Shown here: positions 56,901 through 64,000 of the stretch, one piece after another | Layout of the letters: each line of letters opens with the position of its first letter | Numbering within the stretch: position 1 is the stretch's first letter | DNA from: Chelonoidis abingdonii | Lineage: Eukaryota > Chordata > Testudines > Testudinidae | Direction of reading: 5' to 3' | DNA length: 64,000 nt | NCBI RefSeq assembly: GCF_003597395.2 | Contig: NC_133770.1 | Coordinates: 80,112,358-80,176,357, forward strand | Position numbers and translations under genes: made by a program | Notes under the pieces: generated by a model | What the model was told of the DNA's origin: nothing | Seen by the model: only the letters and a program-made list of their open reading frames with translations | Databases searched by the model: none

Positions 56901-59660
56901 TTATTGTGAAAGTCAGGGTGCTTATTTACTGCATGAAAGTTGGCAACTGTGGCGATAACTTGTATGTAATTGTATGCACCCACCTTTGAAAATTAAGTCC
57001 CCCATAACTGTAAACAGTGGCCCTCTGTGTAGTGGAATGGTTCTGGGCTTGTCTGATAAGGTTTATAAATCTTGCTGAAGTGTTAAGGTTGTTTGCTGAG
57101 GCCTGCTCTTGTCAGGGGTGGGGAGTGTGTGTGTGTGTGTTTATGCCAACTATCATACTGATATATGATATCATACATGAACTTAGGGTTCAGTCTCAAA
57201 GACATCCATGCAGAAATACTTAGGCTTGTGTAGAGTCCTACTGACTTTGATGGGATTCCATGTAGCCATGCAGGTCTGTCCACATTGATCCCTTTAGGGG
57301 ATTGGTTCTCCAGTGCTTATCCGTTAGACCAACTTTCAAAATTCATTTTTTTTAAGAGGAAATGTTTCTCAATTTTATATGCTTTAATGTTGACAGGTCA
57401 ACATTTTCAATGTTTGTAGGTTTGTTCATCAGGATCAGCGTATGTAGTGCATTCAAATTACTTTTGGAGCACTTCATGACAGTGCTTTATGGCTAAGGTG
57501 GGGGTGTTTTCACAGTTGTGTGTTGATGGGAGCTACATATGAAAACTATAATATTTCTTTCTCCTTTCTTTGTCTGATGTAGAAGAGAAGTTTGCCCAGG
57601 CTGTGTGCTTCCTGCTTGTAGACTTGTATCTACTAACTTACCAGGCTGAGAGAGCCTTGCATCTGCTTTCTGTTTTGGAAAAAATGATTTTTCAGGGAAA
57701 CAATAACAAAAATGGAAAAAATAATGAGGTGAGTGTGTTTCATAGGACCTTATTAAAAAAACAACTACTCTTGGATGTATTCACAGCAATATGCTTTGGG
57801 CTAATCCAAAAATAATCAATTGCTTTTTCAAATAGTTTACATTTTAAAAACTATATGTTAGAATGGTTTTAATCTTAGACTGCCACTGGTCACTTCGGTA
57901 ATTCTGTTTAATTGCATGTGGCATGTATATATTTCCCTATATCCCACTACAAACTGAGTCTACTACTGGCAAAGGATTGAGAGGTGTTTCTTATTGTCCA
58001 ATTTTTTTGTATTATTGGGACAGTTATAGGCTTTAGGGTCAAATATTTCCACTTTGTCTCCCTGGCTGACAGCTCCGAGCTGTAACCAAGAAGCTGTTGC
58101 TTTGGACTGCAGTTCCTTTGACTCTGAGCCAGGGAAGTAACTAGTAGGTCAGAGAGGAATTGCCTCTGCTTGTTGAGGTATCAGAGGAGTCCTTGAGTAT
58201 ATGAGACAGATGTTCACTGTCACTAGTGGGTGAAATCTGCTTCAGTTGGCACTGAAATTCTGCTATTAAGATGTACCTTTTTTTGAGTAAGAAGTGGATT
58301 GAGGTTAGACAGGGATCTAACTGAATATAGAACACTTCTTTGATATGTTAAAGGAAACTAATCATGTCTATCTTTAGTGTACAGTAACTTTACTGAAGAG
58401 TCTGAAGGAGAATAGAAAGTCACTTGACATGAAAACCTAGTTTTCAGAAGCTAACGATGTATAGATAAAATGTCCTTGGCTTCCTTATGTGTTAGGTGGT
58501 TTTTTAGAATTCACTAAGTGCCAAAACAGGATGTGATGATATTAGCTATGACTGAGTTTTTTTTTCTCTTTTGGACATTGATTTTCCCCTCTGATATTAG
58601 ACCTAAGAAGAATAAACCTGTTCACTGGATTAAAGATGAAATCATATTTTCTCCTTTTAATTTGTGTTCAGATAGGTAATAACACAAATAAGGAGTCATC
58701 TAATCATAGAGCTGAAAGTGGAGCTTTAATAGAAGCTGCAAAATCTAAGATACATCAGGTAGGAAACTCTTTGGTGTCCAGAATTAGATATTTGTATGCA
58801 ATTTGAAATGGATGATGTTCTCATTTATCTTTATTAAAAAGAGGTATTGCATACTATGAATCTAGTTAATCTTTAAAAATCAGTTTAAAAGAAGTTTCGA
58901 ATACTACACCTGCTTCTGAATTCCGTTGTCTGTGTGTAAAACACCCCCCCCCCCAGCCCCCAACGTCTTATTTTAATTTCTCCCCTGTCTCTGTAAGATC
59001 TACATAAGTGAGGGAAGTTGACTAAAGAACAAAGGGGCAGAACTTCAAATGGTGTTTGTTTTTGTTGTATCTCCATTGAGATCAATAGAGTTACGACAGC
59101 TTGTACCACAGTGGAATTATGACAGTTTACACCAACTGAGGATCTGCCCCAGAGTACTATTGATATTTATTTTTCAGTTTTCTTTTTCTGCATTTTTCTC
59201 TGATCTTTCAATTAATGAAGTTACTTATCACAATAGTAACAAATTGTATTGCAGAGATTTTTTTAAAGTTTTAAGTTTTGGAACTTGTTACTCATCCATC
59301 ATACTGAATCTCTTTTACAATCCATTTTACAGGGTTTTGGAAGAATTATTTTGTTAGAAGCCTGTAATTGAATTTTGTCTTTATATTCTGAAGAGTAGTT
59401 TTATTTTTTAGACAGTTTTTTTTTTTAAAGTTTTTCTTAATGTATAGGAGTAAATATTGTGTAGTAAACTTGGGCATGTTGCATTTTACAGTTTACATCA
59501 AACTGCATAATTTACTAGTGTTTTAAAATGTTAATTTTTAAAATTATACTAATGAATTTTTTTTTTAATTTAACAGTATAAAGTGAGAGCCTATATCCAG
59601 ATGAAGTCTCTAAAAGCATGCAAAAGGGAGATTAAGTCCGTTATGAATACAGCTGGAAAC
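41356..59660 (+). CDS. CNOT10: CNOT10, CCR4-NOT transcription complex subunit 10 (5' part of gene, coding exons 1-7)
   Basis: CNOT10 is a TPR-repeat subunit of the CCR4-NOT complex, which shortens mRNA poly(A) tails and represses translation; it binds the CNOT1 N-terminus together with CNOT11. Seven exons with AG/GT borders join without a phase error (22+95+162+151+146+87+84 nt) into about 249 residues. They start [16 protein letters not shown], nearly identical to the mammalian N-terminus. The family protein is about 740 residues, so roughly the first third is here. A TPR-like helical pair is visible in exon 4 ([18 protein letters not shown]). The start codon was chosen by homology and by its place in a CpG island. 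Intron 1 is 11.5 kb and full of antisense and sense transposons. No exon is found after 59660 inside the window; intron 7 holds a DIRS element. Identification is very secure. Confidence 0.96.
41961..42740. other. CNOT10 intron 1 start, no further feature
   Basis: GC content falls to background after about 41960. No repeat ends that I can name. Confidence 0.5.
42747..42850 (+). repeat. 5S rRNA-derived retroposon with A-rich tail
   Basis: ctctgaaattaagcgggctc, then agtcctggtcacagtttgta, then taggagacc follow the 5S rRNA internal region (CTCGGAAGCTAAGCAGGGTC ... CCTGGTTAGTACTTGGATGGGAGACC) and are followed by an A-rich tract (42840-42850). It is a degenerate 5S pseudogene or the 5S head of a SINE3-like element. 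Confidence 0.55.
43970..44510 (+). pseudogene. CR1 LINE 3' fragment in CNOT10 intron 1
   Basis: Reads [14 protein letters not shown], then [20 protein letters not shown], then [14 protein letters not shown], typical of the CR1 ORF2 C-terminus. The CR1 3' region continues to about 44510. Upstream, 43740-43970 is a different short repeat with mirrored ggtgcatcatagga/tcctatgatgcacc. Confidence 0.85.
44640..46690 (-). mobile_element. Harbinger element lacking its transposase
   Basis: The right end GTGTAGTGTAGACCAGGCC (46690) is a Harbinger terminus and the interior matches the other two copies. The left side merges with CR1 DNA near 44510-44640 with no left terminus seen, so it is a 5'-deleted or end-deleted copy. 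The poly-C run at 45200-45208 lies inside. Confidence 0.65.
45778..46506 (-). CDS. Intact Harbinger Myb/SANT-like (trihelix-type) DNA-binding protein ORF
   Basis: 242 codons without a break, antisense in CNOT10 intron 1. Residues about 76-170 form the Myb/SANT-like domain with its three Trp/aromatic helix positions ([19 protein letters not shown], then [20 protein letters not shown], then [11 protein letters not shown]). An internal repeat [15 protein letters not shown] lies near residues 58-72 and an acidic stretch ([15 protein letters not shown]) near 195-210. The true start may be a Met or Val after the TIR-derived first residues. In Harbinger elements this protein brings the transposase to the ends; host relatives include NAIF1. 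Here its transposase is missing. Confidence 0.75.
   Translation of the reverse strand: MAANRWYWPPGGIPQCTVVTALESHLKSDALATYRQEKPSELLNLISGLASMESSPAQVTTQSSSAQVTMQSPENRKRAPAWTAREVLDLITVWGEDSVLTELRYKKRQNEKTFEKIPKATTQTGHTRDSVQCRVKVKELRQAYQKTKEANRRSRAGPKTCCFYAELHTILVESATTTPPLSVDSEVGVAISAIAEDSADGEDEEDELAESTQHFILPNSQEHFFLPDRITLPALPSHYPTQ
46992..47232. mobile_element. Harbinger-type MITE in CNOT10 intron 1, TSD TTA
   Basis: 241 bp, ends GGGCTTGTCTACATCC / GTATAGACAAGCCC, flanked by TTA (46989-46991, 47233-47235). The terminal repeats match those of the MITE at 11579-11833. Confidence 0.85.
47236..48160. other. CNOT10 intron 1, no feature recognised
   Basis: AT-rich intronic DNA. Confidence 0.45.
48175..48945 (+). 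pseudogene. Unidentified coding-like segment, frameshifted
   Basis: From ATG 48175 an open frame of 135 codons reads [20 protein letters not shown], then [20 protein letters not shown], then [20 protein letters not shown], ending at 48580 just before a GTGAGT. A second frame continues [20 protein letters not shown] to about 48730, and a third (48730-48945) reads [20 protein letters not shown] to a stop after NSCPASK. Composition is protein-like rather than repeat-like. It resembles a processed pseudogene of a single-copy protein or an old domain-bearing retrocopy; I do not recognise the parent. Confidence 0.45.
48950..49625. other. CNOT10 intron 1, no feature recognised
   Basis: AT-rich DNA with short mono-T tracts. 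Confidence 0.45.
49630..50090 (+). pseudogene. RTE-like LINE ORF2 C-terminal tail
   Basis: Reads [20 protein letters not shown], then [20 protein letters not shown], then [20 protein letters not shown]. This is the W..RRTNE...(Y/F)FGHI.R...L...I..G..EG.R..GRP...W.D.I tail typical of RTE/BovB-type LINEs. It has a stop at 49917 and others. Confidence 0.6.
50600..50760. repeat. MITE fragment (gggtacatctacgctgcaat...)
   Basis: Starts TTAAGGGTACATCTACGCTG and contains cagctggctctggctggcag and tgtttaattccagtgtagac, resembling the left half of a palindromic Harbinger-type MITE. The right terminus is missing. Confidence 0.5.
51238..52144. mobile_element. hAT element (non-autonomous) in CNOT10 intron 1, exact TSD TGATAGAT
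   Basis: 907 bp with ends CAGTGGTCTCCAACCTTCTC / GATAGGTTGGTGACCGCTG and an exact 8-bp repeat TGATAGAT at 51230-51237 and 52145-52152. The GC-rich interior has many shadow frames but no hAT transposase. About 51420-51550 is AT-richer and may be a later insertion. Confidence 0.9.
52153..52900. other. CNOT10 intron 1 end, no feature recognised
   Basis: AT-rich; ends with a good pyrimidine tract before exon 2. Confidence 0.5.
52904..52998 (+). CDS. CNOT10: CNOT10 coding exon 2
   Basis: It is preceded by a pyrimidine tract and CAG (52901-52903) and followed by GTAAGA. With the G from exon 1 it reads [15 protein letters not shown] and on to LQAFI, homologous to the mammalian stretch DQGAEKHEG...FQAFT. 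This is the disordered N-terminal lead into the TPR region. Confidence 0.95.
52999..55440. other. CNOT10 intron 2; possible LTR remnant at about 54300-54830
   Basis: Mostly AT-rich. 54300-54830 is G/A-rich with AATAAACC (about 54719) followed by tgtt/cacatgcc-type sequence, which looks like an old LTR R/U5, but no ends or duplications were found. Confidence 0.4.
55445..55606 (+). CDS. CNOT10: CNOT10 coding exon 3
   Basis: Phase-0 exon of 54 codons between TTCCAG and GTAATG. It begins [17 protein letters not shown], then runs through [16 protein letters not shown] to LKNQ. It is helical and forms the start of the TPR array. It is almost identical to the mammalian protein. Confidence 0.96.
55996..56146 (+). 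CDS. CNOT10: CNOT10 coding exon 4
   Basis: Starts after TTGTAG and reads [19 protein letters not shown], then a clear TPR helix pair ending QFIEPF, plus one base of the next Glu codon. The donor is GTATGT at 56147. This is the most conserved block seen. Confidence 0.96.
56616..56951. mobile_element. hAT MITE in CNOT10 intron 4, exact TSD GCGATAAC
   Basis: 336 bp with ends CAGACGTGCCAAAC / GTTGGCAACTGTG (inverted CACAGTTGCCAAC) and GCGATAAC repeated exactly at 56608-56615 and 56952-56959. Non-coding. Confidence 0.9.
56960..57580. other. CNOT10 intron 4 remainder with short (GT)n
   Basis: A (GT)n tract lies at 57126-57140; otherwise no feature. Confidence 0.45.
57583..57728 (+). CDS. CNOT10: CNOT10 coding exon 5
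   Basis: Starts after GATGTAG and completes the split codon to give [19 protein letters not shown], ending in an Asn/Lys/Gly-rich linker ([10 protein letters not shown]) before GTGAGT. The linker is the start of the variable loop of CNOT10. Confidence 0.95.
57729..58671. other. CNOT10 intron 5, no feature recognised
   Basis: AT-rich intronic DNA. Confidence 0.45.
58672..58758 (+). CDS. CNOT10: CNOT10 coding exon 6
   Basis: A 29-codon phase-0 exon between TTCAG and GTAGGA. It reads [20 protein letters not shown], then EAAKSKIHQ. The first half continues the low-complexity linker and differs from mammals; the second half is conserved. Because its length is a multiple of three, skipping it would keep the frame. 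Confidence 0.94.
58759..59576. other. CNOT10 intron 6 with poly-C tract
   Basis: A C-run lies at about 58944-58954; otherwise AT-rich with T-runs. Confidence 0.45.
59577..59660 (+). CDS. CNOT10: CNOT10 coding exon 7
   Basis: A 28-codon phase-0 exon between TTTAACAG and [26 protein letters not shown], then SVMNTAGN, identical to the mammalian residues as I know them. It is the last CNOT10 exon in the window. Confidence 0.95.
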
Positions 59661-59783
59661 GTAAGCTTTTTTTTTTTTAAGCATATTCTGTTTGCAGTCT
59701 AGGTCAATGCTCTGTCCTAAAACTAAACTTGTTAACTTTATTTCTGTTATAAAGTTTGAGACTCGGGGGAAGTGTCTGAAATA

Positions 59784-59961
59784 CACCTCTACCCTGTTAT
59801 AACGCTGTCCTCAGGAGCCAAAAACTGTTACCACGTTATAGGTGAAACCGCATTATATTGAACTTGCTTTGATCCACTGGAGTGCGCAGCCTCCCCCCCC
59901 TTCCCCACCAAGCACTGCTTTACTGTTATATCTGAATTCGTGTTATATCGGGGTAGAGGTG
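59784..59961. mobile_element. Mariner/Tigger-type MITE in CNOT10 intron 7, TSD TA
   Basis: 178 bp with ends CACCTCTACCCTGTTATAAC / GTTATATCGGGGTAGAGGTG and TA on both sides (59782-59783, 59962-59963). Non-coding. Confidence 0.85.
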
Positions 59962-60974
59962 TAGAAAGAACTTTTAGCATTAGCCTTGTTTATAATTTAC
60001 TTTTGTATAATTGCAACTTGTTATTATGGAATTATTATTTGGATTGGCTGATTTTATGTGCTCAGAAAAATCACGCTTAAGGTTTTTATTAATTTAAGAT
60101 ATAAAAGTTTTAAAAAATGAGGCACTATATAAATGAACTCTAAAGCATAGATTATAATAACCTTGGTCAAAGAGTAAGCGACTCCCAACTAAATGTAAAT
60201 TTCTCTAGAAAAGTTATGGAAGTCTAATCTCTAGTTTATTCACTGACCTAGAATGAGTTTTCCTGTTCATTGATAGGATTAAATTACTCTATAGTTGGTC
60301 AGTAAGAAAAATAATTTGAGGATACTAAAATCTTGCTTCAGTTGAAGCTTTTCAGATCCTTTTGTTTTGCTGGAGGCAGTATGTCCAATATAGCTCACTT
60401 TTGCAGAGCTGGAAGAAGACACCATTCTAGTGCATTCTTACCATGTGAAGAAAATAAGAATGTTACAGAACAGTTGGTATCTGTGTGTTGTATTTTTCAA
60501 TTTTTTTTTTAAGCAGTTACAAAAACATTTAGTTAGAAGTTAAGGTGAATTGTCATTGATAGCTATGTGAGTTCTAGGAAGAGGAAAAATGTTAACCATA
60601 CGTCTGAGGAACAAGTTTTGCTGCATTAAAATAAACATTCTTCTTTGAATGCTTGCTCATATCCATTCCAGTTAGGTGTGCGCGTGCCGCATGCACGTTC
60701 ATTGGAAGATTTTTATCCTAGCAACACTCGGTGGGTCGGCTGGGTGCCCCCTGGACTGGCGCCTCCATGGCTCCGGATATATACCCCTGCTGACCCAAGC
60801 GCCCCTCAGTTCCTTCTTACCGCCCATGTCGGTCGTTGGAACAGTGGAGCGTGGCTTAGCTGATCTCCACCTCTCTAGCTGCTCATAGTTTTCTCGTTAT
60901 TTTCTTTAACATAGTGTATATAGTTAAGAGTGGTTTGGGGATTAGCCCCTTCCCCTCACCCGGTGCTGAGGCCC

Positions 60975-61151
60975 ATGCTCGGTTCACTGGCTTTCAAACC
61001 GTGCTCAACCTGTCACAAACTGATGCCTACAGGAGATCCTCACGACTCCTGCCTTAAGTGCCTCGGAGAATCCCACCTTTCAGATAAGTGCCGCACTTGC
61101 AAGGCCTTCAAGCCGCGGACCAAAAAGGAGCAGGACTTTCGTCTCAGATAG
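60975..61151 (+). pseudogene. DIRS Gag-like zinc-binding domain
   Basis: Reads CSTCHKLMPTGDPHDSCLKC, then LGESHLSDKCRTCKAFKPRT. The CxxC...DxHxxCxxCLGxxH...CxxC pattern is the hallmark of vertebrate DIRS ORF1. A stop after DFRLR (61149) breaks the frame; downstream frames still carry Ala/Pro/Ser- and Ser/Arg-rich sequence. Confidence 0.75.
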
Positions 61152-63479
61152 CTTCTGATGGAGGCAGCTCTTACTCCTCCACCATCAGCACTGAGCGCTG
61201 GACAGTCCACACTGGGGAGAAGTGCATCTTCAGCACCAAAGCGCACTGATACTGCTGAGGCCCCTCGGCACCAACCGTCGCCGGCCCAGATGTCTGCTCG
61301 GCACCGCTCCCTCTCCCCGCGGGTAAAAAAAACATAAGACTCCTGTGGCTTCTGTGTCCACGCCACAGTCGGAGCACCCGGGACCAACAACTGCCGTGGC
61401 ACCGACAACTTCAGCACTGTCAATTCTGGTCCCGCAAAAACCGTCGAATCCGGTGCGTGACAGCTCCCCGGCACGCACTGTGGTTGAGCTTACTATTCCC
61501 TCCAAGCCGGAGACGTTCTCTACGGCAAGGGAACTGATTGCACTGACGGAGTCTGCGCTGCTTCAACCCCCAGCACCGCCGGTGTGGGTTATACAGTCCA
61601 TAGGCAAGCCTTCCCTACTGAGACCATCCTCCATTGGCACCACTGAGAGGCACCGATCACGACTGCGGTCCCACCGGCGTTCTCGGTCCCATCGCCGATC
61701 CTGGTCCTGACGCCGCTCGCAGTCTCGGTACCGTTCTCCATCTCGATACTGGTCGCACTCGCGGCACCATTCAAGACCCCGTTCGCAGGCCCAGTACTCT
61801 CTGTACCGATCAAGCTCACGGCACCGCACCTCTCGCAGCCGCTCCTGGCGTCGAGTTTCGGGTCTGGTCAACTCCCGGCACCATTCCAATTGCAGGTCCC
61901 GGGTCTCGTCCCGCAGTACCATTATAGCATCCAGTACCGCTCTCCTGCACGCGTACAGACAGACTACCCAGGGATGAGACCATGTCTCATGGGTTTTCAG
62001 CTCCTCTTGGCCATCTTCATGCATCTATGTCCCATCCCATGCGGACAGTCTTTATGCACGGACTGTGACTTAGATGTCCCCAGCTAGTCTCCAGGACCCA
62101 GGCCCAAAGACCAAGGACTCATCAAGTGGTCTTCTGGATGCCTTGGGCATATCACCAACCAGGTGGACCTCCAGTGCCATCAGCTCCGTACCGTCGGAGC
62201 CACGGGTGCTGGAGGCTACTGGTTAGCTGCCCCCCTCTGCAGCTATAGAGACACTCCATTAGGGCACCAGACCATCCGGTCCCACGAGCCGGACGTCGCC
62301 CAAGTCCACGAGACCATGGGGACCTGAGTATCCCTGGCCCTTTCGCCTCTCCTCTTCACAGATGAAGCGGTGGCGGGGACATCTCCTCGGCCTCCTCAAT
62401 TGGACCTCAGGTCACATCAGATCCTGAGACGGGTGCCCGAATATGAACCTCCAGTGGAGGAGTTCCGGAGATCGAGATAACTGTGGTAGATATTTTGTCG
62501 GCTTACGCTCCCACAAGGGTGGCCTTACCATTTTATTCGAAAGATCCAAGCAAGGCTGATAACCATCTGCAGTCTCCAGCATCTATTCCGCCCACGGCTA
62601 GGGGCAGTTGCGAGGAATCAATGGTGCCCTCTAAAGGGGTACTAGTACTTGTATGTACACCCTGCTCCCTCTTGTCCAATTGGTTAAGAAAGGGAGCGCC
62701 ATGGCCAGCACCCGCTGCCCCAAAAGAAAGGAGGCTAGGCGCAGGACTTATGGAGTAAAATCTACCTGCGGGGGCCTCCAGCTCAGGGGCAAACCAAACA
62801 AGCCTGCTTAGCCGCTAAACTGTAACACCTGGGCAGCGGTTGAAAATTCACAGAGCTACGTCCCCCATACTCCGCATCAAAGATTTGTGGCCTTTTGGAG
62901 GAGAAGAAGGTGGCGAGAACTTCTCTCAGGCCTCGTTAGACGCAGCCAACTCCGCGGCCAGAATCGGCTTGCAGAATACCATGAGGCAAATTTCATGGCT
63001 TCAGGTGTCAGGCCTTCCACCTGAATTGCATCATTGCTACGATAGACGACTTGCCCTTCAAGGTCAGGGCCTATTTTCGGAAAAGACTGACCTAGGTGCA
63101 AGAGTCTGAAGACAATAGGGTGATCATGCGCTCGCTCTGGGATGCACCCCAGACTCAGCGCAGACCCTTCCGCCCCAGCCTCAGTGCCTTACTTCCCGCT
63201 AGACAGCGGCAGGACTTCGGCAGGAGGTGCGAGACAACAATCACCAAAAAATGGAACAGCAAAAAAAGAAACCAAAAAATCCCCCCCCTTAGACGGCAGT
63301 CGGACCCAAGGGGCCAGAATCACGCCTGCCAACATCCCGTGGACCTAAACAAAACTTTTTTGAAGGCACCGCCTGAGGCGACGTACCAGTTGTTCGACAG
63401 AATCCTTCGCTCCTTTTGCACCGGCCTCTCTCTTCCTCCCTGCGTGGACCAACGAGGCTTCAGATCGTTGCGGTCTTAT

Positions 63480-63962
63480 GCATGGTAGCAATTGGATACG
63501 CCTCAGGGACCCGCTTTCACGAGCAAATCCTCTTGCGGAGGTTACGGTCCCTCCTTGCCATGGGAGCTATAGAGAGGTACCTGGAGCTGGGGGCAAAAGT
63601 GTTCTACCCCAAATTTCCTAATCCCCAAGGCAAAGGGAGATCTAAACCAATTCTAGGTCTGCGGGGACTCAAGTTCTTGATAGTGGAAGTTCCACATGGT
63701 ATCCCTGGACCATCATCTTCTTCCTTGATCCTGGACTGGTATGCACCCTCGATATGAAGGAATCGTATTCACTTGCCATTTAATCGCTCCGTGCGATGGA
63801 CGCTCAGGTTTGGCAACCGTCAACATTTCCAATTTACGGCCTTCTGTTTGGCTCTCACAGCACCCAAGTGTTCACAAACTGTATGGCCATAGTCGCTGCT
63901 CCCTCGTCGTTGACGCATACACGTCTCTGTATCTCGAGCGATGGCTCATTCGGGGCCTCTGA
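63480..63962 (+). pseudogene. DIRS reverse transcriptase, N-terminal part, catalytically broken
   Basis: Reads FHEQILLRRLRSLLAMGAIE, then FPNPQGKGRSKPILGLRGLK, then, after frameshifts, HLPFNRSVRWTLRFGN and YLERWLIRGL. The last block corresponds to YLDDWLIRG in active elements, so both catalytic Asp of the YLDD box are replaced. The element is dead. Confidence 0.75.
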
Positions 63963-64000
63963 GACCCAAGTAATGCTCGCATGTGGGTACGTCAAGGACC

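Larger units (their letters stand above)
60640..64000 (+). mobile_element. DIRS-type retrotransposon, decayed, runs off window
   Basis: It starts near ttgaatgcttgctcatatcc. A Gag-like zinc region comes first (61000-61150), a low-complexity Ser/Arg-rich region next (about 61620-61880), then the N-terminal part of the reverse transcriptase (from about 63480). RNase H and the tyrosine recombinase that defines DIRS would lie beyond 64000, so the class call rests on the Gag and RT patterns. Confidence 0.75.

Noticed and set aside
61563..62024. Arg/Asp/Glu-rich antisense frame of 153 codons
   Set aside because: It is the complement of the Ser/Arg-rich low-complexity part of the DIRS element; no independent support.
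1..64000. CRISPR array, prophage, operon or toxin-antitoxin system
   Set aside because: No spaced direct repeats, no bacterial gene order, and introns and vertebrate retroelements are throughout.

Overview
This 64 kb window is vertebrate nuclear DNA, most likely from a turtle. The evidence is spliced exons with GT/AG borders and several CR1 LINEs. There is also a tRNA-headed SINE with a CR1-like tail (the tortoise Cry/polIII type), PIF/Harbinger transposons with their MITEs, and hAT MITEs. No bacterial, CRISPR or operon-like structure is present.

The one clear host gene is CNOT10 (CCR4-NOT complex subunit 10), on the + strand. Coding exons 1-7 lie at 41356-41377, 52904-52998, 55445-55606, 55996-56146, 57583-57728, 58672-58758 and 59577-59660. 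They join in frame into about 249 N-terminal residues; the rest of the gene lies beyond the window. Exon 1 sits in a CpG island with tandem GC boxes. A second exon-like ORF at 41042-41099 ends in a perfect GTAAGT donor and has the same phase as exon 1, so it is a candidate alternative first exon.

Upstream of CNOT10 (1-41000) is repeat-dominated intergenic DNA. From left to right it holds: env-like fragments in inverted orientation; a Tigger-like MITE split by an antisense LTR plus R4-like LINE block; a solo LTR with 5-bp target duplications; an L2-like LINE carrying a TTA-flanked MITE; an intact Tigger-like MITE; two CR1 copies; a hAT MITE; a 5.7 kb Harbinger element (transposase + and Myb/SANT -) that was itself hit by a Cry SINE and by an LTR/Tx1-like block; an I/Nimb-like LINE with nested hAT, MITE and second Harbinger insertions; a full Cry SINE; and an antisense CR1.

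The introns of CNOT10 carry a 5S-rRNA-derived retroposon, a CR1 3' end, a transposase-less Harbinger with an intact 242-codon Myb/SANT ORF, several MITEs and hAT elements with exact target duplications, an RTE-like LINE tail, an unidentified broken coding-like segment near 48.2-48.9 kb, and, in intron 7, a decayed DIRS retrotransposon running off the right edge.

Two 25-N gaps (4641-4665, 29213-29237) are flanked by indel-rich sequence. The sequence right of the second gap repeats, in order, the nested insertions found left of it. This looks like long-read gap overfilling rather than biology, so protein breaks at about 0.8-6.5 kb and 29.2-37.1 kb should not be read as real mutations. I found no convincing new biological system. 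The candidates most worth a check are the alternative CNOT10 first exon, the intact Myb/SANT ORF and the 48.2 kb coding-like segment.
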